The notes under the pieces: model-generated
Database searches by the model: none
What the model saw: the letters and a program-made list of their open reading frames with translations, nothing else
Told to the model about the DNA's origin: nothing
Shown here: positions 5,351 through 5,802 of the stretch, piece by piece
How positions within the stretch are numbered: position 1 is the stretch's first letter
Layout: every line of letters starts with the position of its first letter
Position numbers and translations under genes: made by a program
From: Cyanobium sp. NIES-981
Lineage (GTDB): Bacteria > Cyanobacteriota > Cyanobacteriia > PCC-6307 > Cyanobiaceae
Assembly: GCA_945907085.1 (NCBI GenBank)
Contig: CAMDSS010000133.1
Coordinates: forward strand, 1-5,802
Length of the DNA stretch: 5,802 nt
Reading direction: 5' to 3'

Positions 5351-5802
5351 ATGGCTGAGCCCGAAGGGCTGATCAGCTTTCCCATCACCTTGCCCAATCC
5401 CGCGGCGGCCCTGGCCATCGCGGGTGACGAGCAGTCCACGGCCCTGCATCGCCTCGAAGCCCTCACCGGTGCTTCGATCGTGTTGCGGGGCTTGGATTTG
5501 GTCATTCGCGCCCGCCCCAGCCAGCTGGAGCGGGCGGCAGCCCTGGTGGAGTTGCTCCGCCCGCTGTGGGAAGAAGGCCAGGCCATCGGCCAGGTGGATA
5601 TTCAAATCGCCCTTCAGGCCTTAGATACCGGCCGGGGGCAAGAACACCAGCAGATGGGGCGCCAGGTGCTGGCCAAAAGCCAACACGGCAAAGCGCTGCG
5701 GCCGCGCACCCTGAAGCAAAAGGCCTACGTCGAGGCCATGGAAGGCCACGACCTCACCCTGGCCCTGGGCCCTGCCGGCACAGGCAAAACCTTTTTGGCC
5801 AC
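5351..5802 (+). CDS. phoH: PhoH-like ATPase (5' part; continues past the window)
   Basis: PhoH-like proteins (PhoH/YbeZ family) are P-loop NTPases associated with RNA metabolism and ribosome-related processes. The physiological role in cyanobacteria is not established. The visible 150 codons run open to the right edge. Residues 1-120 contain the family's N-terminal KH-like segment (ALHRLEALTGASIVLRGLDL onward). RPRTLKQKAYVEAM leads into the ATPase domain, whose Walker A motif GPAGTGKT is at 140-147. A complete protein would be expected at roughly 310-330 aa, so the Walker B region lies outside. The ATG at 5351 is 11 bp after the rpsP stop, implying co-transcription. I see no strong Shine-Dalgarno, so translational coupling to rpsP is possible. 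The family call rests on the Walker A and its preceding segment, which match well. Confidence 0.92.
   Translation, partial: MAEPEGLISFPITLPNPAAALAIAGDEQSTALHRLEALTGASIVLRGLDLVIRARPSQLERAAALVELLRPLWEEGQAIGQVDIQIALQALDTGRGQEHQQMGRQVLAKSQHGKALRPRTLKQKAYVEAMEGHDLTLALGPAGTGKTFLA

Overview
The window looks like chromosomal housekeeping DNA from a unicellular cyanobacterium of the Synechococcus/Cyanobium type. The evidence is a plastid-type pyruvate dehydrogenase E1-alpha, a cyanobacteria/plastid-specific division protein of the Ftn2 (ZipN/ARC6) family, a cyanobacterial-looking Ffh and bS16, and the start of a PhoH-like ATPase. The DNA is visibly GC-rich and coding-dense, and I saw no GCGATCGC (HIP1) octamer. 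Both points fit the GC-rich picocyanobacterial lineages better than many freshwater genera. The genus is inferred from remembered family sequences, not from a search.

Layout. Positions 1-1028 (minus strand) hold most of pdhA, whose C-terminus runs off the left edge. A 166-bp divergent spacer follows, containing two small repeat structures. Positions 1195-3270 (plus) hold ftn2, best read from a TTG start with a good Shine-Dalgarno sequence; longer in-frame starts exist but overlap the spacer. An 86-bp spacer with a C(UCCG)G tetraloop hairpin leads to ffh (3357-4841). ffh encodes the SRP GTPase and ends in a long Met-Pro-Gly/Met-Gly-Gly repeat. After 51 bp comes rpsP (4893-5339), with a long Ala/Glu/Lys C-terminal tail. 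Only 11 bp later phoH begins (5351), and it is cut by the right edge just after its Walker A motif.

How the genes relate. ffh, rpsP and phoH are co-directional and tightly spaced. They plausibly form one unit concerned with protein targeting, the ribosome and RNA handling. ftn2 may read into it, since I see only a weak terminator-like element after it. pdhA (central carbon metabolism, acetyl-CoA supply) is transcribed divergently from ftn2 (division-ring anchoring).

There is no mobile element, CRISPR array, tRNA, rRNA or toxin-antitoxin-like pair that I can support, and no convincing undescribed system. The points most worth a second look are within-gene repeat expansions (ftn2, ffh, rpsP), a tryptophan-rich juxtamembrane segment in Ftn2, the short repeats in the pdhA/ftn2 spacer, and the hairpins flanking ffh.
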